A stretch of 64,000 nt of DNA from Apostichopus japonicus (GCF_037975245.1 NC_092567.1:2021714-2085713); one strand, 5' to 3'; shown: positions 1 to 11,363, counted from the stretch's first letter. A program made the numbers and translations. The notes: generated from the letters alone by a model not told the origin.

Positions 1-598
1 AAACAGTAAATTACAATGTCAGCTTCAAGCAATTTAGGAAAAGAAATTGCTATTGCATTACAGTGGAAAAGGGATTTTGCAGTTATACATATGATTACAT
101 ATGACAATAGCATGCACTTTAATATGCACCCTACAAATGTCTTCCTACAAGGGTGAGATATTGAGTGGGAACTATAGTTTTGAAAAGTGCAAATAAAAGG
201 AGTCCTATAATTAATAATGAGATTTCTAGTGGTTATCATTTTGGACACATGGTTTTCCAGTATTTGACCTCCGTGACATTAAATAACCACCGAATTGCAT
301 GAAAAACAAGTTTATTTTAACTCCATAAGGGCAACAAACATACCATGTATGAAATCTGCAAAGGTCGGAAATTTTTACCAATTATTATGTTTACAACAAA
401 ATGCACTGACATACAAACAAATGCACACACATGGATGTCATTGTAGCAACATAGATTCCTTTGCCTTCAGTAATGAATCAAAAAGCAATTTACAGTAACA
501 CCTGTTAACCAAAATGTGAGCACACAAAGCACCTCTAGCAAGGTAACATCAAAAAAGATAAGAAATATGCTCACTTATTTGTGTTAAATAGTACATAC

Positions 599-673
599 CA
601 TACTTTTCATTGAAGATGTCCTGAATATCCTTTGCAGTAACTTTTTTGTTTGTTCCTGTGTTGTTTGCTGTGA
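599..673 (-). CDS. HMG-box-like gene, most 3' exon visible
   Basis: Read on the minus strand, an acceptor (aaacag) precedes 75 bases that stay open in the frame set by the previous exon and end at a good donor (gtatgt). The peptide includes VTAKDIQDIFNEKY, a charged and probably helical tail. The phase fits: the upstream exon leaves one base, this one supplies two, then leaves one. An alternative acceptor 6 bases further in (exon from 667) gives the same frame. Without splicing, the frame would close about 15 codons later, so this could also be the last coding exon. Further exons would lie between 1 and 598 or outside the window; I found none convincing there. Confidence 0.6.
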
Positions 674-1311
674 CTGTTTAACAAAGCAAAACACACAAAA
701 ATGACTGTTCAATCACTTTATTGGTGTCAGAAATACCTGGTCTATTATTACCGATGCAGATCTACCTTGGCATAGATCTATAAACTAGTACGAGGTTTTG
801 CTGAATGTTACATAAAAAAAGGCTATGGGGAAATTCCCACACAGGAGTCTGTTCTGCAAGGAGGAAAACGTCAATTCTCTTCTCACCTTTTACAACGCAT
901 TAATGTCTCAAACGTTTCAATAAATCCCACAGTATTTGCAGTAATTACCTCTTCTACTACAGATGCTGCTCAATTGAATTGAAATTACACCCTCACCACC
1001 ATATCAGTTGTACATCATATACCAAAGGTAGACACAGCATGGATTGAAGATGATGACACCAATGATGAGCTGCCAGCTTGTACAATGTAACAAAATTTAT
1101 ATTATAAATGCAGCTGTGGTCAAATGGTCCTGCTCAATCTGGTTGTGGAGGATGACTATAACACCTTTCAAGGTCTTTACTTTGCAATCCTGTCTGTGAT
1201 GACATGGTGTGAAAACACATACAGCTGTTCTTCATGTGACTCTTGTTGATGAAAAATTATGCTCAAAAAAATAAATTTCAAGCCATCCTTTAAGATTGTC
1301 AGAAAACTCAC

Positions 1312-1465
1312 CCCTCAGATAAACACTAAACATTGATGAGGTTTCCTCTGCATATTCCTCCACAAAGGATACCCCTTCAGAGGAGCCAGTGTAGGAAAGC
1401 TCTTCCCCTGACTGATACACCATGTACCAGGCAAAGTCTGGGAGAAGAGCTTTCATTCTGTTGGT
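1312..1465 (-). CDS. HMG-box-like gene, internal exon (C-terminal acidic region)
   Basis: This minus-strand exon is bounded by acceptor atttcag and donor gtgagt. Its frame enters at phase 0, exactly as the upstream HMG exon leaves it, and leaves one base. The 51 codons include TNRMKALLPDFAWYMVY, then a serine- and glutamate-rich acidic stretch (SSEGVSFVEEYAEETSS), then MFSVYLR. Acidic tails after an HMG box are common in HMGB-type proteins, but this stretch has aromatic and hydrophobic residues and may be a separate small domain. I do not recognise it. Confidence 0.65.
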
Positions 1466-2237
1466 CTGAAATGAGTGAAAACAGTTTAACAGCAACTCCA
1501 TTAAGCAATAAAGGAGGGTCAATATCATAATTTCATAGAGACAGTATTATATCAAAGTAACATGAACAAAAATCATGTTATTAAGTAGAAAAATGTACAC
1601 TATACAAATATTCGTACTATTACTTTAGTATCCTACTCAGTTGTGCACTATGGTATGTTCATTTCCATATTATCGAATATCTCTGTTCCTCCAATTGGAT
1701 GCATAGAGCTTCTCCCAGTTTCATATTAAAGCAAAAATGATATACATATGGGCATATGGGGGCAGGTTGGTCAGAAATGGGGCAGCCAGTTGTTGAAGCG
1801 TGTAGATCACTTAGTTGTAACTTCAGAAAAAAAATGTGAAAATTTGCTATGACAATGTAAGTTAACAACTTTGATTGTATGATATTATAATGGCAGAATG
1901 CTCTAAGTGGCTTTCCATATCAAACTAACACTTGGAAAATTTCATTCAATTGTCTGTTGTACTCTCTGGAATCTTGAGAAAAACATAAAGAAAACCTTGG
2001 AACTATAGATACATTATTTCATTCAAAGGAATCAAGAAGAAACAAGAAATAGTTCCAAGCATATCTGCTATAATGACATCACTTTTTTTGTGTTGACAGA
2101 TACATGAGAAAATAATTCTAGTTTAGCAACCCCATATTTCGCAAACTGTACATTCAACTAGGATGTAGCCTCCCTGGGACACACCTTACTTGTAAGATTG
2201 ACCAAGGGACCAACATATCCAATTAAAAGTTCCGTAC

Positions 2238-2416
2238 CTCTGCAAGAATCCTTCTTTTGCTTCTCCTCCATTCCTTCAACCTATCATCCTCTGTCATGCT
2301 TGTCGGTTCATTCCCTGATGCTCTCCTCCTATACATTTCCTTCTCTTTCCCAGAAGTATTTGCCCATCTCACCGCAAATGACTTAAACTTTTCTTTGTTA
2401 TTGAGATGTTTCAAAT
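2238..2416 (-). CDS. HMG-box-like gene, exon with HMG helices 2-3
   Basis: Minus-strand exon of 179 bases between acceptor acctag and donor gtacgg. It takes one base from the previous exon and leaves phase 0. The protein contains FKSFAVRWANTSGKEKEMYR, which fits the part of an HMG box around the conserved Trp and the Glu-Lys-x-x-Tyr of helix 3: F-x-x-x-x-x-x-W, then EKEMY and RRRA. A very basic, probably helical segment follows (RLKEWRRSKRRILAE). HMG boxes bend DNA or bind DNA architecture, so a nuclear protein is likely. Family membership is inferred from the residue pattern; no database search was possible. Confidence 0.75.
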
Positions 2417-2965
2417 CTAGGTAAAAATTATTAAAACCGTCACATACAAATATGGAACCATTTCACTATGATGCACAATAAGGAAGAATATTCTTACTTT
2501 ATAACAGCTTAACTAGTGACATTTTTAATTTTTTAATCTGTTTTTTTGCAGTATTTAACACTAAACAGAGACTACTTGAAGATCTATATAATTCTAAGAA
2601 ATTAGTTGACAAATTCAAATGGGACCAGAAATGGAGAGTTTGCACTACTTAAAACTAATAAAAAAACTCCATCCTCCATCAATAATTTTGTGCCATGTGA
2701 TGTTAATTCAACTTGGATGATGGTATTTCTCTATGTCAAATAGATATCATGTTCTTCTGCTCTTAAATGCTTTATAAACTGCAAAATAGAATGTAAAATT
2801 TGCTATGATCTGCCTCTGAAACCATAATATGATCTTCCTGAAACAGAATAAATAATGCATGGCAACATTTTGTTTCATTTACACTGCTGTAGTGACTATG
2901 CCATTTGTTAATTGTTTTAACATATGACATGATATATAAGAAACTACAAGAGAGAAAAGTATTAC

Positions 2966-3073
2966 CTTTGGAAATATCTTGGCAAAATAAATTATATCCA
3001 GATGGACCGCTTTTGCTCACATGTGGAGGACAAGCAATTTGCTGTGAAAGGTAAATATTGTTAAAGATTGAGT
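2966..3073 (-). CDS. HMG-box-like gene, exon with HMG helix 1
   Basis: Minus-strand exon with a strong pyrimidine-rich acceptor (ttctactgcag) and donor gtaata. It encodes SIFNNIYLSQQIACPPHVSK followed by SGPSGYNLFCQDIS. The GYNLFCQ motif matches the (A/G)Y-x-LFC-x-(D/E) start of HMG-box helix 1, and the next exon continues the box in frame. It needs two bases to complete its first codon, so the preceding exon must end in phase 1. The candidate exon at 10400-10471 ends that way. A shorter form starting after a second acceptor (exon 2966-3041) is possible. The true first exon is not identified. Confidence 0.7.
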
Positions 3074-5067
3074 CTGCAGTAGAAGGTAAATCAGAAGACA
3101 TGTTGGATGACAAGAACAATATTGTGTCCAGCCGACTTCTACAGTGGTACTGACAGTTTGTCTAATGATAACAAACTGGATCCAACAAAAGAATCCAAAT
3201 GACAGATTTGTAGTTTTACAATGGAATAAACATGGTAGATGCCTCCATGATCCCTTTGCCAAGAAAGTAGAGTGAATTGGGAAAACACCAGTAGGAACAT
3301 AATTTTTGGCCACATTAGCTTCATCCATTGCCACCAAAGCAGTGTCCCTCCCAGGAATGCTTTATTCACAAGAACCTTGTTTAATTGAGGGATATGTTAT
3401 TGAAAAGGACATAATATGGTTTAGTTACTGTAAGCCTTCCATCTCTTCAAAAAACCCTTTAAAAGATTCAATCCCTTGTTTGACAAATCTTTTGTTACTG
3501 TAACCTCCTTATCAAGTGTTTCTTTTCACACCTCAAAGAAATTTAAAAAATCACTTCAACCTTACAAAGCTTTAAACTAACTGTATAATTGCATGTGTTA
3601 CAACTACATTAGAAATTAAAGAAACACAGCTGTTCAAAACCATACGTTGTGCAAGGATTAACTTTTGAATAAAGAATATGAAATAAACTGAAGTTTTGCA
3701 ATTCCAGTGCAAATTACAGATCACTCTCATCATTTCTCACAATCTTGCAGTAATATTTATGGACAGAAATGGAAAACAATCACTTCCTCACAGTGAATAT
3801 CACATCAAATCAAGCCCAAAATTGTATGTTGAATATGCAGATTAACCACTGTCAATGTAAGTTGATATCATGCTACCGGTCCGCCAGCTGTTACTTCATA
3901 GAAAAACGTAAAATGTCTTGGATATCGGGCCCAAGTCACTGAATTAGTGTGTTTTTGTAGTTGATAAATGATTTTGCTAATATATGATATTTGTCTGAAA
4001 TTTCTCCAGCCGTACACTGTTGGTCCACTGTTGACATTCTGCTAAGAATTCTGCTAAGTTGGCGGACTACCAGCGTTTAACCGCCAGATGTCTACGCCTG
4101 CCGATTGCTAGAGTTATGCAGGCCTACTAATTGTTTTGTAGTAGCGACTCCTTAAGTTTGTATCAAACAACTCAGAGTATTGTTTCTGAATTCATTCGGT
4201 CGTGCCAACAATCAATTCTTTGGAACCCCAAAAATGCAAAGACTATTGCTTCTCTAATTATGGACTAAGATCTATCACATGTGATTATGGTGGTGCATTA
4301 TTACAAACATTATTTTCACTGTATAGAACTCCAGTAAGAAGTTATATACCATACGATACGTAACAGTTGTAAAAGTTTGCAGCAAGCGATCCAAAAATTC
4401 TAGTTGTACCTTCATCTCAGAAGTAGCTGGATTCTCTGACATCATCAACTGATGGCTGGTAGTAGTACTGGATAAGATAAGTCTGTAATTGGAAATTGAC
4501 AGCAGATACATGAATGAATGCATATATATAGAGTAAAGTTACCACTTCAAAATAGCCCTTTCTTTACATAATCTATTCCTTCAATCCTCTCCTCCATCAA
4601 AGGTATAATAACTGATAATTAGTGGTGATGGACTGATAAGTTAAGTTTTCCTTGGTGGTTAATATGGTTTCAAGTGGGTTTTGTAGTAAAGTAGCTCAGC
4701 ATGCACAAGAAAGTGGAATAGCTACAGAAACAGTATGCTGTTAGTAATCGGATATGGTCAGGGTGGGCTGAAAGATACGATCAAACTTTGTAATATAAAC
4801 ACAAGCCCAATGGAATGCAGCAGAAGAATTTATATATAGGATTAGACCTATCAGTACACGCGTTCTGGCCTAATCACTGAAACCAACGACCACTACTGGC
4901 TAGGCCTACTGTATAGTAATGACGTTAGTTGTGTACTATTGTAATTAGTGTTGCATTGTATGGTCTTGGCTAGCCATTATACTTGAGACTGTATGTAGGA
5001 AATACCACTCCAAATCATTTGTCCATTCAAAAATTAATCGTTATTGATACAACTCATTCGACAGATT
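3074..5067. other. Non-coding or unresolved stretch upstream of the HMG exons
   Basis: Between 3139 and 3369 the minus strand has coding-like words in more than one frame (for example MDEANVAKNYVP and SFVGSSLLSLDKLS), without splice sites that join them. This could be a decayed exon or chance. Around 3888 and 4057 an 8-bp inverted pair (gtccgcca / tggcggac) suggests a degraded short transposon. Nothing else is supportable. The 5' end of the HMG gene may lie here. Confidence 0.3.
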
Positions 5068-5124
5068 ATGTTTAGAAAACAAGTTTATCCTACCCTTGTT
5101 GAACTGAAATCTTCTCGAAGTCAG
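5068..5124 (+). CDS. Candidate first coding exon, plus strand
   Basis: A plus-strand ATG opens 19 codons (MFRKQVYPTLVELKSSRSQ) that run straight into a consensus donor (gtaagc), leaving phase 0. The peptide is not low-complexity and reads like protein, but no downstream partner is certain. It lies divergently from the minus-strand HMG gene, and the 250 bases after it (5165-5390) are richer in CpG than the surroundings, so a shared promoter region is conceivable. It may also be a chance ORF. Confidence 0.3.
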
Positions 5125-5837
5125 GTAAGCCCCTTCTTTGCTGATGTTTTTTAAATCTTTTTAAAGTTTCGCGCGTTAGCTTTCGTCGTCGTATGAGTTT
5201 CTGCAGGATATGCGGCGTAAATTGAATGACCTGGTATGGGTATTATTGTACAGTTGTGCGGCCACCATGCACCTTCTGTGCATGCGCGTCACGTCTCTTG
5301 CCACTGCTCGTTCTGCTCGAACGAATGCTTTGATGCATGGCTTTTGCGTACCGTTTGCAGTGTTAACTACCGTTACCAAATTGTCCCAACTGGGTGCTTG
5401 CCTTGTACAAATCCTAGCCTATGCCTCTATACCATACCGTCACATTATCTCTCTGATCAATTATTACTGTTTAAGCTATTAACAACGGTTCTTCTCCATT
5501 AAAAAATCTATCTTCATAACAACAAGTCAATGGTAAGAAACAACTCCCACGAATTTACTACGTCTGCAACTCCACTAATATAGAACTAAACCATTCATTT
5601 CCAGTGATATAGACACTAGATGAATACCCGTGTGTGAAGTAAGATACTTTTTCTTCGTTTCTCTTTCGACATTCACGAATAAGTAACTGTAGTACACATG
5701 TTTCTTATGCGGTAATGGTTCGATATACAACTGTGAAAGCCGAATGCTTTCGTGTATACGAGATCATCAAGATATTTTTCGTTGAAAAAAAGTACATTTA
5801 GTGTATTTTTCCAAAGATAATGAAGTTTTATCTATGA

Positions 5838-6725
5838 TGCAATGGGTCATATAAACTCTGAAGACGATGTAGAACATTACCACAATGCGTCTTCCCCGGT
5901 CCAAACAGTGCTTGACCATTCACATGACCACTACATCATCACTCCTTAAATTAATGTTTCGGCACAACGAAAAAGCTTTGTTTCCTAATCCATCAAGCAC
6001 GTCTTGGAACACCTAGCCAATGGGTCATATGATCTCTAATGACAATGTAGAAGAGTACCATAATGCGCCTTGCCCGGTCCAAAGAGTGCTTGACCAATTA
6101 AATGACCACTTTATCATCACTTCTAAAATTAGTGTAACGGGACAACGAAAAAGCATTGGGCCATAATCCATCCAGCACGCCTTTGACCACCCAAACAATG
6201 GGTCATATGATCTCTAATGACAATGTAGAAGAGTACCATCATGCGTCTTGCCCGGTCCAAAGTTTGCTTGACCAATTAAACTGACCACTAAATCAGCATT
6301 TACTTTAAATGAATGTAACGGGACCTGAACAAAAAACCTTTAGGCCCCAATCACAACTATAGCACGCCTTGGACCACCGAACCATTAAGTCATACGAACT
6401 ATAATGACAAAGTAGAAAAGTACCATTATGCGTCTTGCCCGGTCCAAAGAGTGCCCTAATTAAGACCAGCACGCCTTGAACCGCCTAACCAATGGTTCAT
6501 ATGAACTCTAATGACAATGTAGAAGAGTACCATAATGCGTCTTGCTTGACCAATTAAAATGACCATTAAATCATCACTTCGTAAATAAATGTAACTTCCT
6601 GAAAACCCACTAATGCCCTAATCAAAACCAACACGCCTTGGACCACCCAAACAATGGGTCATATGAACTCTAATGACAATGTAGAAGAATAACATCGTGC
6701 GTCTTGCCCAGTCCAAAGTGTGCTT
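5838..6725. repeat. Diverged ~178-bp tandem repeat, about 5-6 units
   Basis: The phrase aatgggtcatatgatctcta and its variants recurs at about 5841, 6019, 6197, 6382, 6491 and 6652. Each copy is followed by a segment ending near tcttgcccggtccaaag. The first intervals are 178 bp; later ones (about 110-185 bp) show internal deletions. The array ends at a run of 19 C's (6737-6755). The copies are too diverged for a recently expanded satellite. Confidence 0.8.
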
Positions 6726-6779
6726 GCTTCGTGTAACCCCCCCCCCCCCCCCCCTCCTTTCTTCTTCCCTTAACTTAGT

Positions 6780-7250
6780 ACCATCCTCATCAAGAAAAAA
6801 ATATTTTTTGAGATAAAATAGTTGAAATTTATATAAGAAAGAAATCTTGATTTCGAGATATGCAATGGCAATTATAGATATAAAACGCTAACATGTTAAT
6901 ATGATAAGTCGACCTTTTGATATAAACATTTCTAGTAAAAGGCGAACATTTAAAGCAAAAAGTTTCGACATTTTACACGAAGGGAATTAAAAAGAGGTTG
7001 AAAATATTCGAAGAATTTTAATTTTAAGATAAAGTAGTCTAATGTTGAGAATTTTGGATAAATTAACGATGGCAATTTAAGAGAAACTTGATTTTCAAGA
7101 AAGGGTTTCAATTTGAGAATGGGCTGAAATTCCCAAAAATATTTGAAACTTTCGGGATAAAATATGAAAATTTTGATATGAAAATTAAAAAAATGTTCGG
7201 TGTTCCATGTGGGTCACAGTAATAAAAAATGTATATTGATAGCTTAATTG
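6780..7250. repeat. AT-rich degenerate low-complexity region
   Basis: Short words such as gataaaat, gaaattt and aagaaa recur without a fixed period. It looks like a decayed minisatellite or simple-sequence DNA. No ORF or splice-bounded exon is seen. Confidence 0.4.
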
Positions 7251-7261
7251 GCATACCTACC

Positions 7262-8481
7262 CAAGGGCGGCGATCCGTACTTCCGAGTGGGGGGGATATG
7301 ACCTTGTTGACTATCTAAGCGTAGCGCCACCATAAGTTGGCGCGAAGCGTACAAGAAAATTTTGGGATTTACAAACTCTCTAGATGGCCGGAAACGGCAC
7401 TTGCCGAGGTTTCCAAGCGGCATATACCCAACTTTAAAATAGGGATTTCATGTCCGAAATATCTCATAAGCAGGATCCAAAATACTTTTTTTTAAATTTC
7501 GGGTGTTATTTTGGGAAAATTGCCCCTGTCAATCTTGTTTCAGGCGCTACGTTAGAATGTTCGAGAGCTCTTTATATTATTCGATGAAGAAAATGGCCTC
7601 ATGCAGGCTATTATAGGCCTATACACATGCAATACACAATTACACATAGTTACATTCCTAGGTACCGATTGCTAGGGCATCCAGGTGAAACGTACGTGTA
7701 TTAACAGGGGCGTCGGAAGCTATTTGGGATTGGTACGGAAGATCAGAGTGTGGCCATCTACCATAATTATCGGGGGGTGGGGGACGTTTGGAAGGTCAAA
7801 CTACGCTACGCGCCACCATTGGTTGGCGCGTAGCGTAATGGAGAAAATTTTGAAAAAATGCCTCCCAGATTGCAGGAAATGGCACTTCCCGAGCTTTTCG
7901 TCTGTGCATTCTCCCTTGTCTGTTTTTGTACCCGATTAATCTTCTGAAACACATTTTGAAGTATGTTTTCATTTTGGTTCTTTATTTTTTGCCTTTTTTT
8001 CTTCTTAGTGCTACTTTTTTCTCCTTTTTTTTTTTTGCGCCGTGAATATTGGTCCGGCGAACCGTTCCGACGCCCCTAATTAAGCATTACCCTGGTAACA
8101 TGAGACTCTCAGCTGTTCGAGGGAACATGTACGTGTGTAGGCCTACTATAGGGCCTATATGAATACTATGAGGGTGCATATATGTACTATATCAATACCG
8201 TGGGCGCAATAATACATTTTGTTGTTATAGGGCCAATGAAGCCTACAGTCAACTATTCTTGCTTTATAAAGACGGTTTATTTGAAAAGATCGCACTGCGT
8301 TTATGGTATAGGCGAGAAATGAAGCTAAAAAGAGCCGTACATTCGCGATGATGCATAAATGAAGGCATGAAAATATTCTTATTCCTGGCATTTGGTGGGA
8401 GGGATATGGTGTATTACATCCCCTCCACACATTTTCATGGGGGGGATATATCCCCCATCCCCCCCAGGATCGCCGCCCATG
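7262..8481. mobile_element. hAT-like TIR element, 1.2 kb, with a nested insertion
   Basis: The ends are inverted: CAAGGGCGGCGATCC on the left and, reverse-complemented, CATGGGCGGCGATCC on the right, each followed inward by a G-rich run. The flanks carry a perfect 8-bp direct repeat, TACCTACC (7254-7261 and 8482-8489). CA-type termini with an 8-bp target-site duplication are the hallmark of the hAT superfamily. The element contains the palindromic core shared by other copies (about 7311-7350: gcgtagcgccacc then ggcgcgaagcgt). It has no transposase ORF and is non-autonomous. A second element (7705-8078) is inserted in it. Confidence 0.85.
7705..8078. mobile_element. Nested short TIR element, ~374 bp
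   Basis: It starts CAGGGGCGTCGGAA and ends with the near-exact reverse complement (TAGGGGCGTCGGAAC read inward from the right). It carries its own copy of the shared palindrome (cgcgccaccattggttggcg, about 7811-7830). The bases ATTAA flank both sides, giving a 5-bp direct repeat; this is shorter than the 8 bp expected for hAT, so the exact termini are uncertain. It is inserted in the 7262-8481 element. Non-autonomous. Confidence 0.7.
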
Positions 8482-8629
8482 TACCTACCCCATCCCACCC
8501 CATCACCATCGCCAACCCATTCAGTTGTTGATCTCTTCCTACGCCAATCATGTGATTTGTCACATGTCAACATAGATATGGGGAAAGGTGTAGAACATAT
8601 AGGAGGAGGTACATATTTTGGCTAATTCA

Positions 8630-9272
8630 TGTATCCATCCAATCCATCCATCCTATCCATCCATCATATACATCCTAGCCATCCATCATATACATCCTAT
8701 CCATCCAATTTTATCTATCCATCCAATTGTATATCCATCGTATCCAATCATCCTATCTGTCTATCCTTTCCATCCTATATATCCATCCTATTAATCCATC
8801 GTATCCATCATATACATCCTATCAATTCATTCTATCATCCTATCCATTAATCCAATCCATCCTGTTCTCCCAATCATTCTATCTATCCATCCTTTCCATC
8901 CTATCAATACATCGTATCCATCTATCCTATACATCCTATCCATTCATTCTATCATCCTATCCATTAATCACATTCATCCATCTTATCCATCCATCCTATC
9001 CATCTACCGTATTCATCTATTCTATACATCCTATCCATTCATTCTATCATCCTATCCATTTATCGTATCCATTTATCCTATCCATCCTACACATCCATCC
9101 TATCAATCAATCGTATCCATCTATTCTATACTTGGTATCCATCCATCCTATCCATCCATCATATCCATCGATCATATACTTCCATCCTATACATCCTATC
9201 CATCCAATTATATCTCTCTATCATATACATCCATCCTATCCATCCATCCTACCCATCCATTTATATCTGTCA
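8630..9272 (+). repeat. ATCC-type tetranucleotide microsatellite
   Basis: About 640 bp of imperfect catc / atcc / tatc words (catccatcctat and variants). Long apparent ORFs here are translations of the repeat (Pro/Ser/Ile/His/Tyr only) and are not genes. Confidence 0.95.
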
Positions 9273-9925
9273 TACCACTTGCTACACATTCAATTCTTAT
9301 TTACGGCTTGGCTTGCCTATAAGGTGGCATACTCCTATTAGAGTCTATATCAATCCGCTCGATTGTTCTCCTTCAGGAAAAGTGCCAAAAAGCAGCGGGA
9401 GAACATCTTTTGTGACCTGTTATCAATCATAATCTAGTTTTTTGTGGCTTGCATGTTGAAGAGCATGAATGGAAGTACATGTGGTGAGAAAATTGGGTCA
9501 ATTGAGGCAATTTTAGACCCCTTTAGGCCTCCCGGGAGCAGCGTAGGTTATTTGTTTACCACTGAGTGAAGAGGTTTGTTTACAAGTGACGAAAACTTCC
9601 GGCTCGGATAGCAAAAAATCTACATGGTCATGGTACAAAAAATTGATGGTGCCATGAAAAGCCAACTTGTCAGCTATCCGGTGATGGGAAGCGTTTAGCT
9701 AGTGAAAACTTCTATCTAGACTTAGAGACCACATTACTTTTGTGATTTAGTGTGTAAGTCAATGGGGCTTTTAATGGGCGTATGCTACCATAAAGAGTGG
9801 TTTGTCTGTGTAAAAATTGTGTAAAAAAATTGCAGATTCAAAGCGCCAGGGGTGCACTCTGTACAATCACAATACTTGGGTAATACGCCCGTAATGACAG
9901 TTAGTCAAAGCCAATTTACACGCTT
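9273..9925. other. No gene recognised
   Basis: Unique-looking sequence without a convincing exon, TIR pair or tandem structure. A short minus-strand open segment near 9355-9405 has only a weak acceptor, so I do not call it. Confidence 0.5.
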
Positions 9926-10067
9926 TAACACACCAGTAGAATCACTGTGGGCGAGTGGTACGGGCTTAGGTTCGTGACACGAAGATCCGGGGTTCGATTC
10001 CTACCTTCGCCTAATAAGTCCTTAAAGGACGAAACCGGTTGTGAAGTGGAATTTTTCTGGTGTGTTA
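9926..10067 (+). mobile_element. tRNA-like (SINE-type) unit bounded by 11-bp inverted repeats
   Basis: The centre resembles a tRNA gene with pol III internal promoter boxes: an A-box-like tgggcgagtgg and a B-box ggttcgattcc, which fits GGTTCGANNCC. An anticodon-arm-like ttc-gtgacac-gaa lies between them. The acceptor stem does not pair, so it is not a working tRNA. The unit is enclosed by perfect inverted 11-mers, TAACACACCAG at 9926-9936 and CTGGTGTGTTA at 10057-10067, with weaker similarity inward. A (TA)n tract starts 11 bases downstream. It is either a SINE head flanked by inverted repeats or a TIR element that captured a tRNA sequence. Confidence 0.65.
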
Positions 10068-10075
10068 TTGTTTAT

Positions 10076-10077
<2 letters not shown>

Positions 10078-10109
<32 letters not shown>
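10078..10109. repeat. (TA)n microsatellite
   Basis: Pure TA dinucleotide run immediately downstream of the tRNA-like unit, perhaps its 3' tail. Confidence 0.95.
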
Positions 10110-10111
<2 letters not shown>

Positions 10112-10399
10112 CTTATTATTAGAAAATATTATTAATTTGGTGTTTTGGGAATATTCTCTATTTATTTGGAAACGACATTTGCTTTTCTTTTGAAGACTTC
10201 CTTTCCGACATGGATTTTCGTGGAAAAATTACGGTGCTAATGGACAGTTTTTAATAGCAGGAATCAGTAGATGTGGGCAAAAACCACAACATAAGACACA
10301 TCATAACATAACTACATAGCAGGAAAAAAAAAACGTTTCCATAAGTGTGGTTAATTTACTAAATGCATGTTCTACTATAGCATTAAGTGCTTCACTTAC

Positions 10400-10471
10400 G
10401 AGTTAGATATTTCTGCCAGATACTTTCAATAAGACTGGGGTGATCAACACTTTTCCCATAACCGATGGAAT
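10400..10471 (-). CDS. Candidate internal exon, minus strand
   Basis: Acceptor tttacag and consensus donor gtaagtg bound 72 bases. Of the three frames, only the one taking two bases at the start is open (stops: TAA in phase 0, TGA in the other). It reads SIGYGKSVDHPSLIESIWQK then YLT, with a balanced protein-like composition, and leaves one base. Entry phase matches the exit of the candidate at 32433-32474; exit phase matches the entry of the HMG exon at 2966-3073. It could therefore be an upstream exon of that gene across a 7.3-kb intron. The family is not recognised. Confidence 0.4.
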
Positions 10472-11363
10472 CTGTAAACGATAGAAAAATTGAAATGATT
10501 CCATAAAGAAAGTAGCGTCAACCTACATTGGTGAAAAACCAAACGTAGTTCTTATGTTATTTAACAATATTGAAGTTGTAAACAGTATAACGATTTACTT
10601 TATGGTGATATCTTGTTCGTATTTGTGTTCGTTCAGCCGTTGAAAGTTTGTCACCCAGGCTTTAGTATTGACGCAACCAACATAAAAAGACATTAAACTA
10701 GTTTCTAGCAATTTAAGCATTCCGTACCATATCTTGCAGTAGAAAAGCTGCCACTTGTCAGTAAAACGCACCTAGGTACACGTAAGGCTCTATTACCACG
10801 ACTATCCCGGATATCATCAGGCAAAACCGAGTCGATCGGAAAATATAGTGACAAAGATATGTTAGGAATGTATAAAGTTTGAATGTGCTGAGAATTTGAT
10901 AGAAAGGTTCATGTCTTGCTTCACTAATTTTTATAACGTTAAATGGTAGCAAACTGATTTTATTTTTTTTAAATGTACTTTGGTGTGAAAAGGTAATGAT
11001 GGTTCCCGGGAGAACAGGGTGGGGGGGGGGGGGTTGTTATACAGGGGTAAAAATGTCAGATGTGGTTCCATCAATTGAAGGACACAATCACTTTGTTTTC
11101 CTTTTTGCAGGGGAGACTCATGGAGGTAGAGAGGGGGGTGGGGGTTGGCGATGGAGGTGATTGAAGTTCGAAGAAATGTGAACAAACTTGGTGTTATAGC
11201 ATCCGCATTATTCAATGTTGTGCGTTTTAAAATGACAGATACTAGATACGGTATCACATTTGCAAGACGCTTGGCCTTGACGCTTGTGATTCGAGTGTGT
11301 CTAGCATAAAACGTGATATGTATAGAGTAGCCAAAATAGCGAAAGACACACCACTCTAAAGAT
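10472..11363. other. No gene recognised; G-run present
   Basis: Putative intron sequence. It contains a run of G's near 11020-11031 and a purine-rich stretch to about 11160. Nothing else is supportable. Confidence 0.5.

Noticed and set aside
1-598. Last exon of the HMG gene, for example a 12-base exon near 340-351 between cag and gtatgt
   Set aside because: Too short to distinguish from chance; the gene may end by reading through 599 or outside the window.
5176-5482. Overlapping ORFs on both strands in the CpG-richer segment
   Set aside because: Three mutually incompatible frames are open, with no splice sites or recognisable domain; openness follows from base composition.
8727-9341. 204-codon plus-strand ORF
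   Set aside because: It is a translation of the ATCC-type microsatellite: only a few residue types in repeating order and no domain.
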